Source: Citrus sinensis
Taxonomy: Eukaryota > Streptophyta > Magnoliopsida > Sapindales > Rutaceae
Length of the DNA stretch: 64,000 nucleotides
Direction: 5' to 3'
Assembly: GCF_022201045.2 (NCBI RefSeq)
Contig: NC_068563.1
Span: forward strand, 4,464,001-4,528,000
Shown here: one piece after another, positions 31,886-45,077 of the stretch
Layout: the number at the start of each line of letters is the position of its first letter
Numbering within the stretch: the stretch's first letter is position 1
Program-made: the position numbers and the translations under genes
The notes under the pieces: generated by a model
Database searches by the model: none
Told to the model about the DNA's origin: nothing
The model's input: the letters and a program-made list of their open reading frames with translations, nothing else

Positions 31886-33649
31886 AATTAGGATGGCACA
31901 ATTTGTTAATTGGAAAGAAGCATGACACTACTTTTGGTAGGTTGGAATTGATCTGAATAGATTTAAAATGGAGTTAATTTCGGATTATTTCTCATGAATT
32001 GATTATTTTTAAATTTCCTATATTATTTTTAAAAATATAAATTTACTTCTCATTTTTTTAGAAAGACGAAAAAATTCATCAACTCGTTTATATTTTTTCC
32101 TTATCTTTTGAGATTTTTAAAAGTAAAGAAGATAATTTGAAGATAACCAATTCACAAGGGAGATAATATGAAAATTTCCCTTAAAACAACACTATTTTTT
32201 ATAATCTCTAATTCTTGTCACTTATTTATTAGGACAAAATTATGGTGCAATTGTGGTACCATACCACAGTTTTCTTTTTTAAACACTATTCGGTATATTG
32301 TGTTTGACTAATTTTTATTTTGGTGAACATTTATTGGTGGGTATTATAAACATTTTTAAAAATATATTTAAAACATATTAAGAGGTGAATTTAAAGAAAA
32401 TGTTAAAAATATGCTAAACGACTAAAATATGTATGACACGGTGACTAGGATGACACGACATGCCAGCTTAAATTACCACTTCCACTTGAAATTAAGAGCT
32501 TCAATTCATCGATGCGTTTCTATGGAAGCTTGACATGTTACAAAGCCATGTATATAGAGTTAATTTAAAAGATTTTTCTCACAAGAGCTGATAAGAAAGG
32601 ACTATCCTTTTGTGACACTGTGGTAATACAAGGCCGCGTACAATTAAGAGTGATTTGTAGATTTTTTTTTCTTTTTTAAGGTGACAATTAATATTCATAT
32701 TGTGTCAAATACAAATACAATCAACATTGACGCAAACTCATTTAGTTAATTATCTCAAAAATTAAAATATAGATATAACTTATTAATGAAACACGTTTAT
32801 TCATATTAATTCTTTTAATACTGTTTAAGTACATTTGATCAAATTAATTATGCAGATCGTATCAACATAACTCTTTTTACTAAATGTGTTTAATTTTGTT
32901 AATTTATTTGATACGATCAGACATTTAAACCAATTAATTAAATGTGTTGAACACGTGTTCAAAACATTATAATATAATTTAAAGACGAGATCATACAACT
33001 TTTAAAAATTATACAAGAGAATTAAAGTTTCTATGATCACATTGTATTTTAAAAAAAAAATTACTTTACATGCCTAATTTTTCAATTACTTTCTTCTGAT
33101 GATATTACTTGACCGAATAATTTTTCAAACAGACTTCTTTAAATGATCGCTGAACCTAAAATTTAGAATGATTGGAAAAAAAAAATGATTAGACTGCAAA
33201 TATAAAAGTACATTAGTCTAAATATTTTTTCAGAACTAACTTTTTGATAAGCACAAGTTGAAAGAGAGCAATCCGAAGTATTTTTCTGAGGTGGCCGAAA
33301 AGGTCTACTTATTACGTTTTTGTTTTTTAAAAAGAGGAGAAACCTCTAGAACCGGTTCCCGGTAATCTTCACAGTCACGTTAAAAATTCACCGCGGCACT
33401 CCCGTGTTCAGTCCCCTACCAACCACCCTACCACTCCGCTTTCCAAAATCCAAACCCACCCAATCAAAAAGTCGACAATAATCAAACTCAAACGTGGCAG
33501 TTTTCTATTCGGTACTTCAAAAATAAAACAGGTATACTGCGAAGCGGACGATTAAAGGAAAAATGTTTTCCATTCAGTAGAAAATTGGACGACGATAATT
33601 GACACGGTAAAAAAGGAGAGCATTTTTTTTTTAAAAAATCTTTATCTTT
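31886..33649. other. Intergenic DNA upstream of RCE1
   Basis: AT-rich until about 33340, then a GC-richer block (33340-33500, including AACCGGTTCCCGG and CACCGCGGCACTCCCG) that probably forms the RCE1 promoter. No other gene seen. Confidence 0.5.
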
Positions 33650-34406
33650 ATTATAAAAAACAAACCGCAGCAGCACACAAAGACAACAAAAACACTCGCT
33701 CTCAATCAGAGGAGCACGCTTTCAGATTCCGACTCGACCAAGAAGAACAAATCTCCTGCAGCTTCACTCTTAAGCAGGTAAAGGGCTTCAATCTGATCTT
33801 CATAGTTTGCTTCTTCTTTTGGTTTTTATTTTTTTGTTTAATTCAATTTGTTTTGTAATTTACTTGTTATGTGACAAGCTAACCTGATCCAGCTGTTAAG
33901 GTACTATGTTGGTTTACGCTATTTTGGGTTGATGGGGTTTTGGTCTGATGATAATATTGATCTGGGTTTTGGTTTGTTTTGACTCTTGTTGTTGAAAATT
34001 TGTTTCTTTTTGTGTCGATATGGGTGTTGTTTATTTGCTTTCTTGAGTTTGTTTTGGAGTTTTTGTGTTGATTTTTGTGTTATATGATAATTTAGTTGTT
34101 AAATTTGTTACCTTTGAGGGGTTTTCTGCTCTTAAGTAATTTGGGTCTTTTGGGTCTAATTTTTAGGGATTGTGTTATTGTTGTTTGATCATTTTCCTTT
34201 GTATGGGGAAATTTTGTTTACTTTGATTGTTTGGTGCTTTCACTTGGAGATTTGGCAAGGACCTTTGATCTGAACTGGATATTTGATTGGTTGGTGTTTA
34301 TTAGCTTTGATCCTTGCTACTAAATTGTGTGTATGCATGTTGTGGAAGTGTCCGCATGCTTATGCATACCTCTTGAATGCTTCCTGATTTTGATGTTTTT
34401 CTGAAG
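33650..34406 (+). other. RCE1: RCE1 5' leader exon and leader intron
   Basis: A probable non-coding first exon (about 33650-33777) ends TTAAGCAG before GTAAAG. The T-rich leader intron ends TTTTTCTGAAG at 34406, five bases before the start codon. Leader introns in plant housekeeping genes often raise expression; that role here is inference. Confidence 0.65.
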
Positions 34407-34411
34407 GAAAA

Positions 34412-36181
34412 ATGATTAAGCTGTTCAAAGTCAAGGAGAAGCAAAGGGAAAATGCCGAAAATGCCAATGGGAAGACACCTGTCAAGAAGCAAAGTGCTGG
34501 AGAATTGCGTCTTCATAGAGGTTCCGTCATACAGCCTCCATCTGCCAGATTGTAGATTGGTTTTCGCTTCATTAACACCTTTAATTCATCTTTTTCTTTT
34601 TTAATATTACTACCTTTCACATCAATTCCAGACAAACTCTGCCTTGCAATGATGGGCAGAAAAAATTTGGTTATTTTCATTCATTATGTATGGTTTATAT
34701 GGGTACCTCGCATATATACATGGAAGAAAAATGAAAATGTTTATAGTTTCTTCACATGCTTCCTCACATCCAAGTAATTTATTCAGAAAATAATAGAAAT
34801 ACTTTAATTCTGCTGGCTGCCCCATGAACGGTGATAAACTATTATTCTTAGTCATTGTTGTTTCTCATTAATATAGTTTGTCATGTGTCTCATGACCTAT
34901 TTTTAGCCGTTGTTTGAAAATGGTCTGTACTCTGTATAGTTTTCTTCCAATTCTTGAAACCTTATTACCTTGGACATATACAACTTGGCAGTGTTCCTGC
35001 TTATTAACTTAATTTCATCTGTTCATATGAAATTTACTCTGGATTAAATTTGATTCCTCCAGTAAAGTAACACTTGAGTTGCAGTTCAAATTTTCATTTT
35101 TCTCATCTTGCAGACATCAGTGAACTGAACCTACCCAAAACTTGCAGCATAACATTTCCCAATGGCAAGGATGACTTGATGAACTTCGAGGTTTCCATTA
35201 GGCCTGACGAAGGATATTATGTGTAAGTATTCCCTTGGCATTCCTTAATTTACCTTTTATACCTTGCAATCATGGTAATTAAGTGGGATTTCATTGAGTG
35301 TCTGCTTCTGTTTTTCATTTTAATTATAAAAACCCTGGATCTAATGTTCTGTTGTTTCGGGAATCTAGTATTAGATCCTGCTGCCATACTAGCGTGTGTG
35401 TTCCAATATCATGGTGCTCAACAATGCAGCCAGGGGTCTACATACTAAATTTTTCCTTAGCCACAAGCATGAATTTAGTGTGACAAGAAGCATGACTTTA
35501 ATGCAAAAAGAAAATGCCCTTCTCTTCGTCTATACTAACTTGTCTTTTGCTATTTTTTTAACCTTGTTTTTTTTCTCTTGCAGAGGTGGTACATTTGTGT
35601 TTACTTTCCAAGTATCTCCCATCTACCCTCATGAGGCACCAAAGGTCAAATGCAAGACAAAGGTAACTAAGCAGACCTTGTTCGCACATAGTTTATTTGC
35701 TTATCTTCTTTATTTCGTAGTTTATTTGCTTATCTTCTTTATTTCTTGCCAACACTGTTGCATGGTTGCTCAGTTTATTTGCTTATCTTCTTTCTTGCCA
35801 ACACTATTGCATGTATTTTAACCTGTGCATTGCATTTGCAGGTGTACCACCCCAATATCGACCTGGAGGGAAATGTCTGCCTCAACATTTTAAGAGAAGA
35901 CTGGAAACCGGTTCTGAATATAAACACCATCATTTATGGACTCTTCCATCTTTTCACGGTACTGATTTTCTTTCTCAGAGTCGTTATTGCAACTAACTTC
36001 TTCCTCTTGTACAATTGTACTTAGTGTTTGTGCTTCTGTGCAGCAACCCAATTATGAGGATCCCCTCAATCATGAAGCAGCAGCTGTTTTAAGGGATAAC
36101 CCAAAACTGTTTGAATCCAATGTTAGAAGAGCAATGGCTGGTGGATATGTGGGGCAAACCTTCTTCATTCGGTGCATATAA
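34412..36181 (+). CDS. RCE1: NEDD8-conjugating enzyme Ubc12 (RCE1)
   Basis: Five coding exons (34412-34520, 35114-35222, 35584-35662, 35842-35958, 36044-36181) join to 183 residues, the usual length for plant RCE1. The enzyme takes NEDD8/RUB from the AXR1-ECR1 E1 and, with RBX1, attaches it to cullins, activating SCF ubiquitin ligases including those for auxin signalling. The N-terminus [13 protein letters not shown] is the Ubc12-specific tail that docks E1. The UBC fold follows: [23 protein letters not shown]-type core (here [13 protein letters not shown]), then [14 protein letters not shown] with the active-site Cys in exon 4, and [14 protein letters not shown]. The C-terminus reads [13 protein letters not shown]. 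All borders are GT-AG. It converges with the FQR1-like gene on the other strand. Confidence 0.97.
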
Positions 36182-36956
36182 TTGCTTGTGCCTGGAAATG
36201 CATGTTGCTTTGAAGGTAAGGAGCTGTAAATTTGGTCGCAGGGCTGCTTCAATTTCTAGTAATGTGTTGGGACAAAAAATTCTAAGAATCATGCAAAGGG
36301 AGTCAGAATGTTTGTATGCTGCTGTAACTTTGTTGTGTGTTTGTGATATTGGCTGAGAACAAAATTATTTCCCTTATTTTCAAGTGAATCGATTGGGGTA
36401 TGCTGCAAGCCTGCAACTTTGAAGATTTAGTCAGTGTACTTTATCTTTGTTTTAGGGGGTGGGGAGAATGCTTTTTTCTTGCTTATTTTTTCATTTAACC
36501 CTGATACCGAATTAAAATCTTTTCTATTCTCTCCTGCACCACATAAATCAGACTGATCATATTTCTTCCATCATACTGCTAGAAGGTTGCAAAGACTGAG
36601 TTTGTTGTGGTTCAAAATCTAGACAGATTCGAGTTAAAAGTGAAATTTGTGCCATTTTTCTTTCTGAACACAATTGAACTTTAAAAACACAAAGCAGAAC
36701 GGATAGAAAAATAACACAACCAACAATATTTATTAATGAATGTGATAATACGATGATGAAAAAGAAATTTGTATGGATGTACAAAAAGCAAATGCAACAA
36801 CTACGACTTGACAGCAGCCGGGTAATAATAAAGGTGCTGGAGGACAAATCTTGAAAAATGATCAAGGCACCTCAGCTGTCCAAAACCTATGAACACATGA
36901 TAACTGAAGACCATAAAACAAACTGAACATTATGCTCTGAGGAAAAGAATGTGAGG

Positions 36957-38045
36957 CTAGTTTCGGCTGTCATTGGGATGGGAAAACTTCTTGACTATAG
37001 CAGCCATGTATTTTCCCTGATGCTCAGCAAGAGCCAGCTCTGTTTCGGTTGGCTTTCTTGTGCCGTCACCGGAAAATACTCCTGCACCATATGGAGAGCC
37101 TCCTCTTAGGGAGTCCATCCCGAACATTTCGGTGCCAAAGGTGTAACCAATGGGAACATAAACCATCCCATGGTGTGCTAACTGGGTGATTGCCGTCCAC
37201 CTGCAACACAAACATAGCAGAATTATTCGGATTTAAGATATCAAACTGTCATGACTGAACTAGGGAAGTGGCCATGAAATTGGCACGGTCTTTGTTCCTC
37301 AGATCATATATGTATGATTTGCATTCTATGTTGGTGATTTATCATATTAATTTTGACAAACAAAAGTTGTTATCTAGCGTGCTAAAAATCAAAGATATCA
37401 AAAAGACAACGCTGAAACTCTTCCTAATAAATCCATGATCAAACATTAGCCAGATAATACCAGAAACATAAAAATATGAATTTTCCTGATCATAAAAATC
37501 AAATAAACAATAACCAAAGCAGTATCTCACGCCGTGGTCTCTTGTCCACCTCCCTGCGTCCCAGTACTCACAAAGAATCCGGCAGGCACGCCAGCAAGCC
37601 GTTGCTGCTCCCACAAGTGAAATGTAGAATCAAAAAAGGCCTTCATTTGTGATGCCATGGATCCAAACCTTGTCGGGAACCCAAACAACAAACCATCAGC
37701 ATGAACCAAATCATCAACAGCTATTACAGGCACCTCAATGCCCTTTTGGGGCACCTTCATCTGCTCCAAAACCTCCGCTGGCAACGTCTCCGGTACTCTA
37801 TACAAAACCCCTTCAACTCCATCAATAGAATCCACTCCCTTCTTCATTTTTCTTGCCAAAATCTCCACATGGCCATACATTGAGTAAAAGATTATGAAAA
37901 TTTTAAGTTGTCCTGTTGTGCTTGTGCTTGTAAGTTGGTTTTGGTCAAGATTAGAACTTACTCCGTCTGGGTTTGAAGGATCTTGCTCTGGCATATCAAT
38001 TGCAAACTTTTTCTTGCTTGGGAAACACCCACCTCCTTTTCCCAT
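36957..38045 (-). CDS. NAD(P)H:quinone oxidoreductase, FQR1-like (WrbA family)
   Basis: Two exons (38045-37531 and 37200-36957) give 252 residues. The flavodoxin-like fold is shown by FIIFYSMYGHVEILARKM (FMN phosphate loop, about residues 50-67), FGFPTRFGSMASQMKAFFD, and FFVSTGTQGGGQETTAWTAI with HHGMVYVPIGY across the exon junction. The family reduces quinones by two electrons with FMN and NAD(P)H, limiting semiquinone radicals. Compared with FQR1 (about 204 residues) it has an extra N-terminus of about 45 residues beginning MGKGGGCFPSKKK: Gly2 for N-myristoylation, a nearby Cys for palmitoylation and a lysine cluster. This matches the FQR1-like 2 type (At4g36750-like) and suggests plasma-membrane attachment (inference). 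The 3' ends of this gene and RCE1 face each other. Confidence 0.95.
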
Positions 38046-39190
38046 TAGATCTTAATATGATTCTGAGCTTTTCCTGTACTAGTAACAATATTGAGTCAAG
38101 ATTCTTGACTGGTGGGCACTGCTTGAAATATGTTTACTAAAGGTACAGTGATCAGAGACTGAGTGACAAGATAAACCAAGATTGTGAGTTCTGTATCAAT
38201 TTGCATATAATATATAATCAAAAAGAAAAACAAGAACAGTAGACGAAGATGGAAACTGGAGTTGTGCATGTGAACAGAACTTGAGTTGACTTTCCTTTTG
38301 AGCTGGTCGTTGGTCTGTAATGGCTGGCATGTCGTGCGTACAACATAACATTATGTTACAGCAAACTTCGCCGTCTAATTTATTGAATGGTAGGTAAAAT
38401 ACTGAACAAATACGTAACGTTTTTCTTTCGGTATAGACTTCTAGTCGCCATCTATATCAATCATCTTTATAAAATGTAATACGAGTGCAGCATAGTTTGG
38501 GACCTTTTCTACGCCACCTCATTATGATTATTATGTATAAAAATTGACTAAGAGCAAGAGACCATCAATCCCTTTCAGCCAAGGTTATGTTTGGCGCTAA
38601 AGTGCCTGGGTAGGTAGTTGATAAACATACATAAATTATTTAGCTACTGTGCTCCAAATTAAGCAGAAGCGGTGAAGCGCAGTAACTATTCGCATACCCT
38701 CAAAATTTCTTAAATATATAGATATATTTTTTTTGTCTTTGTTTCTCATTTCTTGTGAAAAATGTCTTAAGATCACCTTAATCATAGCAGCATTCTGTGG
38801 CCTAGTTGTAAGGTTTTAACAGATCATGATACAACTATTAAAATCAGGCAAACGTATGCTCACCGTATCAACAATTCAGAAAGCACCCTGTCATTCTCAC
38901 ACATATGGTACATGTCATGTAACAAATTGTGATACACTACAAGATCGTTTACAGGAAAATTTTACTGCTCGTTATACACACCCAGGCAAGCAAAAACAGA
39001 GGGTATAAGAGAGTAAAGCCCTCTGCTTTGACATTTAAAATGAAAAACTTGCAAAGATTTTGTGATGCAATAGGCTCATGATTACCAAAAGGTGGTGTCG
39101 TGGTGAGTGGTGACATTCTTCAAAAGCTCCAAATTTCAAGGCGGAGAATAGTTATGTTTTCAACTGAGTCATTTATGAGTACAAGTCTGC
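38046..39190. other. Intergenic DNA between FQR1-like and deSI-like genes
   Basis: Holds the promoter and leader of the FQR1-like gene (38046-38400) and probably the 3' untranslated region of the deSI-like gene (from 39190 downward). The frame at 38826-39008 has no motif. Confidence 0.5.
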
Positions 39191-40816
39191 TCATGTTTCC
39201 TTCAATGAGCGACTTTTAGACCTCTTCAGCTCCCATGGTGGTAGGCAGCCTTTGTAGTGAGAATGAAGAAACAATGAGGATATTGAGACTTCCTTCTGAG
39301 GCATTGAGATTGATGACCAGCAAGAGAAGGCTGTTCTGAGTCTCTTCTTTTCACTGTCACATCCTTGGAAGTTAGGGTCATGTGGCACAGTGGAAGTTTT
39401 AAGGGTTTCCGGGAGTATGCAGTTGCAGAGCAAACCTACACGGGAGAAAAACAGTTCACATAGTTAAGAATAACCTTTCAGTGACCAAGATTCTAAGAGT
39501 TAAAGCTTTGTCCTCAAGGAAAATAGATATAAAGTGTTCCTCGATTTAGATAAACTTTCATCCGTAATGGAATATGGCATGAAGCAATGAGAAGATTGAG
39601 TGAAGTGAGCCAAAAATCTTCAGTTTCAACCATTCATTATGAATCTATGATATAAGAAGCATTCTATGATTTCCAAAGACACATTAGGCCAGCAAATGCT
39701 TGTGACAGACAGATATGTGTCAATTACCTATTCTTGCGAGTCGGTTTACCCATTTTGGAATTGGCTTGCCTGTTAGCTTGTAACAAATATCCTCGCAGAA
39801 GTGGTTGCAGTTCTTTACAATCAAATGATATGTATCACCGTTGTAGTTTGCAGACTGGCGCTCCATGAACTCTCTAACCTCAATAGGATCCAAGCATGTT
39901 GTTCCCATTAATATTGACTTTCTAAACCTGAAGCCAGGGCATTGTCGTGGTTCAACCTCAAAGACACCACTTGATGCAAAGTCATGGGCTCCAAAAGCAT
40001 ATTCTATGCCATAAACTGTGATAATGAATCAGTCAGAATCCCTTTGGAACATAGCTAATTGCATAAATTATCCCGAGGATCCCTTCTTTTAATATAATAT
40101 AAAAAAGTTTGTTGATCAAATCTATTTATCAATTCAGTAGAAGCTCAGAAATGTGAATAGGGCCTTAAAAGATGAGCCATGAGTAAGAATCAGGTCCTGT
40201 TAACTATTTGTAGACACAATGCTAGTATAGTACATGAAACTACAGTTTCTGATACTGAAAATATTGACAAATGCTTGTATGTATTGCTAAGTATTTTGCA
40301 ATGTCACTCCTTCCCTCTATCTTCCTCAACTTGAGAGAATGAACAATACCTTTCACTCTATCCTACTCTACTTTTGATAGTCTTGTGCAAGCTACTTTTG
40401 GTTGAGATTGAGTTACGAAAGCTATTGTATTGATAATGATCAATATATTTTGCTGCTTCTGCCTCCTATATTATGATGTCATATCTTCATTCAGTGATGA
40501 CATAAAGCATCTATGCTTAATAATCTTAAATGAAAGTTAAAATATTCCATCCAAACAAAGCATTTATTAGAAATTCCAAGGTCATCTAGTAATTGTAATA
40601 ATTACCTTCTACTCCTGTGTGAAAAATACCAAGGCCAGCCCAATAGACATAGCCATTAGCTGGTGTCAAGTCATAAACATTCAGGTAGACAGGTGCGTTG
40701 CCTCGACCAAATTCAGCTGATTTCACTTTTGGGAACATGCAAAAACGGGTGGCTGAACTGCCTCTTAGACGAAGTGGTACAATAGAGTTCCAGCCCTTCT
40801 TTGGTCCTAGCTTCAT
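39191..40816 (-). CDS. deSI-like PPPDE-type cysteine protease
   Basis: Three coding exons (40816-40606, 40015-39728, 39435-39191) give 247 residues. The PPPDE fold is recognised from VYLNVYDLTPANGYVYWAGLGIFHTGVEVYGIEYAFGAHDF (about residues 43-83, partly across an exon junction), with the catalytic His in FHTGVEV. The block YHLIVKNCNHFCEDICYKLTG holds the catalytic Cys in KNCNHF. The His/Cys dyad is therefore intact. Family members remove SUMO or ubiquitin or act on acyl-cysteine bonds; plant members (At4g17486-like) are mostly uncharacterised. The C-terminal 75 residues (CNCILPETLK..., basic tail KRSKSRSLKET) are outside the domain. A splice acceptor at 40850 and a donor at 42037 suggest a 1.2 kb leader intron. 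Confidence 0.92.
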
Positions 40817-41382
40817 GTTTTAGGAATGAAACCAGGAACTGTTCCCAACCTGCAACAATGAAAAAGTATTAAAAAAAATTTCATGCAGAAAATCCATAAC
40901 AGCGAGCAGCTATCAAATCAACTGCGATGCAGAATACCTTTAGCACAAACTGATAATGAGCCTGATTTCTTTCACAATGAACACCACATGATGGAGCTAT
41001 TTCTATCAACAATTCACCACTTCCTACATGTGGCCAAGCAGTGATATATTAGAGCACATATCAATCTCACATCATTTTCCTATCGTTTGGCTTTAGGATT
41101 TAGGACTATGGATGCATCCAACTAATAGTAATCGGGAGTCTTATCTCTTAACAGTCTAAGACATCTCAATGAAAAAAATATGAACTTGCCAAATTATGGA
41201 TATCTGTCATTATATTTCAATGATACATGGCATTTAGTATGTTGAACATTGACTTATTACATTGCGAGGCCGCATCTAAATTTTCACTAAAACTAGGCAG
41301 TTTTATTCAGACAAATATATTGACTATGAAATCTAATTTCTGATACAGAAGAAATTTGGTAATCATTTCATTATTTTAGAAA

Positions 41383-41410
41383 CCCCCCCCCCCCCCCCCC
41401 CCCCCCCCCC
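41383..41410. repeat. Poly-C run of 28 bases
   Basis: Twenty-eight C in a row followed by eight A, inside the probable leader intron of the deSI-like gene (40850-42037). The exact length is unreliable because such homopolymers are hard to sequence. Confidence 0.9.
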
Positions 41411-42239
41411 AAAAAAAATTACATTGTTGACTCTTAATCCCATATGTAGTTTGACCCAGGAGTCAAACATGAACTGCGGCACTATCTTTCGTTAGATCTA
41501 TTAGCAAAATTTCATTTTCGTAAATGCGGAGGTTAGGATTTGCATTTATTAGAAGCAAGAGCGCAAGTCAAAATTTTGCCAGTGGACATGAACAGTTGCT
41601 AATTAGGCCCAAATAAACAGTAAAATTCAACAGAAAAAAATGGGAAACATACGCAGTGCAATGAATCATTTAATGAGTGAATCAAATTAAGCAAAATTAT
41701 CAACTATAGAACTTACCTAAAGCAATGAGAAGTAACATGGAAAAGTAAATAACCGTGGAAAAAAAAAACACCAAGAAACCAAAAATTTTAGAAAAAAATG
41801 TCAAGCCCATCAAAGAAAAGAAGCAATCATACACTCATTGAAGTAACAAAACAAACCCATTGCAAATAAATGAGAATCAAATAGACCCAGAAAACAAAAA
41901 TATCAAAAAAAGCAAATCTGCAGTAGAGAAATGAGAAGCAAAAACACCAAAACTTGCCTTGTGAAAGATGAGACGCATGAGGCACGACCTTAATGCTAAT
42001 GCAAATTAAAGCAACATTAGGAGTGAAGAGAGAGCACCTGAAGCTGGAGTAAAGCGTGAAGCTGTTGTGCCTGAAACTGAAGCCCACACATGGCTTTTTT
42101 GTTTGGTCTGTTTACCCAAAAACAAATGAAAGCTGTAAGGGGGCACAGAGACTACTGTCCTCTTTTGAAAGTCCAATGAGGCAAGAGAATAATTAATAAT
42201 GGAGTAGAACAAGAAACATAATTTACACAAAATCTATAG

Positions 42240-43337
42240 TAGCTAAAGGTGAAAAAGCAATGGAAATCACTGACTTGCTTTTTGGAAAACCAGCATTGCT
42301 TTGACCCCATCTATGTAAAATGCACAATCAACTTTACTTACCACCATCTTTACAAGTGTGTGTGTGTGTATTTTTTTTTTAATTACTAGTTACAAAATTT
42401 TTATTTAGTTTGTAGATTTATAATTAATAATTTAAAATATTACGAAAAAATTATGATTATTGTAACATATAATGGTTGGTTTTTGAATATATATATATCC
42501 AATGTGATTGTTGATTAGTGATCCACATAGTTGTATGGTACTATTTCAATAATTTACAATTTTTTTACTCTGTTTAGGAGGGGGTGCTACGTGACTCACC
42601 AGAATATTTTTGGATGTTATATGATTATGTTAACAATATTAAATTATAAGCTCAATTTACATGTCATTCTAAATTTTTATCACAATTAAATCATTAATTT
42701 GGGTGATATTTAATATTTTAATGGATGGAAGCAAGAAAGAATTTTTTTTTTTTTTTTTTTGAATGGAGAATGTGAAGATTGGTTGGATGAGAGCAAGTGT
42801 TAGAATTGTATAGTGCAATTTGGCAATATCAGGGAGGAAAATAATTGATTTGTTGGTGTGTGTATGGAGATGATCATTGTGAATTTTTTGTCACTACATG
42901 CAAATGCAAATTGTAACAAAAGAAGGGATTCTCTCTTTATTTTTTCTTTTATAAAGCATAAAAAATATGATAAAGTTGAAGTCCTCGTAATCTGGTGAGG
43001 CGTGATAAGTTTATTTATTAATCATATTCTTCTACTCTCTGTTCCCAATCATCCATTATTTTTCTTTGAAGTACTCTAAATTCGTTTCTCATATCCACTT
43101 CTCTAATTTTGTTGTGCTTCCATTCATTTCAGTTGTATATTTTGGGTTTTCGATTTTGAAACATTGGGCTTGAATAATACATTTATACTATATTGAAATC
43201 GGTGGTATTATGTATAATATTTATAAAAAAAATGTATTCTAAAAAAACGAAATTTAAGGTAATGGAGAGAGTGGATGAGGTTAGACTGTCACAACCCAAA
43301 CTCCTAAAAAAAATATTTATAAAACTTATTCTAGAAC
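42240..43337. other. Intergenic DNA upstream of the deSI-like gene
   Basis: AT-rich; contains a short (TG)n tract (42357-42369), a T tract (42741-42761) and no recognisable gene. Confidence 0.5.
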
Positions 43338-43764
43338 CTACTAAGAGATTGTTTGTTAAATATCTGAAGTCTAAAATTTTGTTAATTTCAAACATTTTCT
43401 AAAATTTACTTGTTTGTTTTTTGGAACTTATGTATGATTTTAAGACATTTAAATCTGAATAGAAAAAATAAATTTTTGTGACTTTTATCTAAATGGTAAA
43501 ATGTCTTAATGACAAGAAAATATTATATTCCAAAAATATCTCTGTAAAATAACTTAATTCCTAAACTATAAAATCTAATCATCTTTTTTTTGTTTTAATT
43601 TACGAGGACATAAATGTCAAATAACCAAGTTTAAGATTTTTTTATTGTAAAAACAAGCAAGATGACACTTATATTCAGATATTTAGATTTTCGTATTTAA
43701 ACTCATTCAGACTTTAGAAAAATTCAGACTCATTTAGATTTCAGATAAAAAAACAAACGCTACC
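43338..43764. repeat. Foldback MITE-like repeat
   Basis: The left end reads GATTGTTTGTTAAATATCTG and the reverse complement of the right end GCGTTTGTTTTTTTATCTGA. The similarity continues through GAAGTCTAAA / GAAATCTAAA and recurs further in. The TTTGTTTTTT-ATCTGAA pattern resembles common plant hAT-type MITEs. A target duplication could not be fixed, so the ends are approximate. Confidence 0.45.
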
Positions 43765-43841
43765 TAAGTCTGCCAAATAAAAAATTCTTATTAGTTGAGC
43801 GCGTCATCTCATATTCACTAGCCCACAAGTTTCTTCTTGTA

Positions 43842-44535
43842 TAAACCTAATTTATGATAGTGTTTTTGTTTCTATAAATAATTATTTCATTTTTTTTACC
43901 ATAAATAATAATCCAAATTCACGAAAGGAATTGTGTCTTTTTTTTTTATTAAAAAATATATAAAAAGAATTAGGTCATCATTCTTAATAATAAACAAGAC
44001 AAAACAATTAAAAAAAATCAAAACAACTTATTTCCTACGGACAAAAGGACAATATGTACAGGACAATGTAAAAAAGTTTAAGGCTTTTATTAGTTATTTG
44101 CTATAACTGAGACTCTCGTCAACTGAGGTCATTTCCTCAGGTTAACTGATACTTATTGCATTTAAATTTGTGATTCTTTTTATTTATGTTTGATTTATTT
44201 TAAACCTAATTTATATTAGTGTTCTTGTCTCTAGTAAAAAGTTATTTCAGTTTTTTTACCATAAATAGTAATCCAAATTGATTTAAAAGGTATTGTGCCT
44301 TTTAAAAAGAAAGAAAAAAATTAGGCCACCCTTCTTAATAATAAACAAGAAAAAGCAATTTAAAAAGAAAAATCAAAACAACTCATTTCCTACAGACAAA
44401 AGGATAACATGTAGGGGACAATATTAAAAAAGTATAAAACTGCTATTAGTTATTTGCTACAACTGAGACTCTCGTCAACTAAGGTAATTTTTGCCCACCT
44501 TAACTGATACTTACTCCCTTTAAATTTCTGAATTT
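43842..44535 (+). repeat. Tandem duplication of about 359 bp
   Basis: Copy 1 (43842-about 44180) and copy 2 (44201-about 44535) share TAAACCTAATTTATRWTAGTG at the start, ACCATAAATARTAATCCAAA, AATAATAAACAAGA and, near the end, AACTGAGACTCTCGTCAACT. The copies have diverged by substitutions and small indels. The duplication lies 0.5-1.2 kb upstream of the bZIP start codon. Confidence 0.8.
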
Positions 44536-45077
44536 TTTTTTTTTTTATTCCTTGAGTTTCGTTTGATTAATTTATTTTATTTTGCATCTTCGTAATTAGG
44601 TTTTGGTGCTTGTCGGGTTCTAAGTAACTTTAAATATCGTTGTATATAATGCATTAGTAATCAAGTTTGAAGTATTTCTTTAATCTTTATGGAAGATTAC
44701 TGAGGCAGTTAGAGTAATTATAAATACAGCAATTTGACTGAGTTAGTGTATTCACAGATGATAGATCACTTATATCGTCGGATTTTCATGCACTTTAAGC
44801 CTCCTGAAGGCCGGAGGTTTTCTTAACTTGCGTCCCAAGAATTTGATTTTAACCTGAAAATTTTATGTTTCCATGTCATACATAAAACTCGACGATACAA
44901 TCATGACATGTGCAGCTTCTTTAATGAAATAAGAAAGTCAAATTTGGGTTACTAAGTCTTTATAGATAACTTTCAAATTTTCTTATAATTGCTGATTTTT
45001 ATTAAATTCCAGATAAAGAAGAAACAGACTTGAGTTTTGTTAGAAGATACTGCTGGGGTAATCAAGCAGGGGAAATT

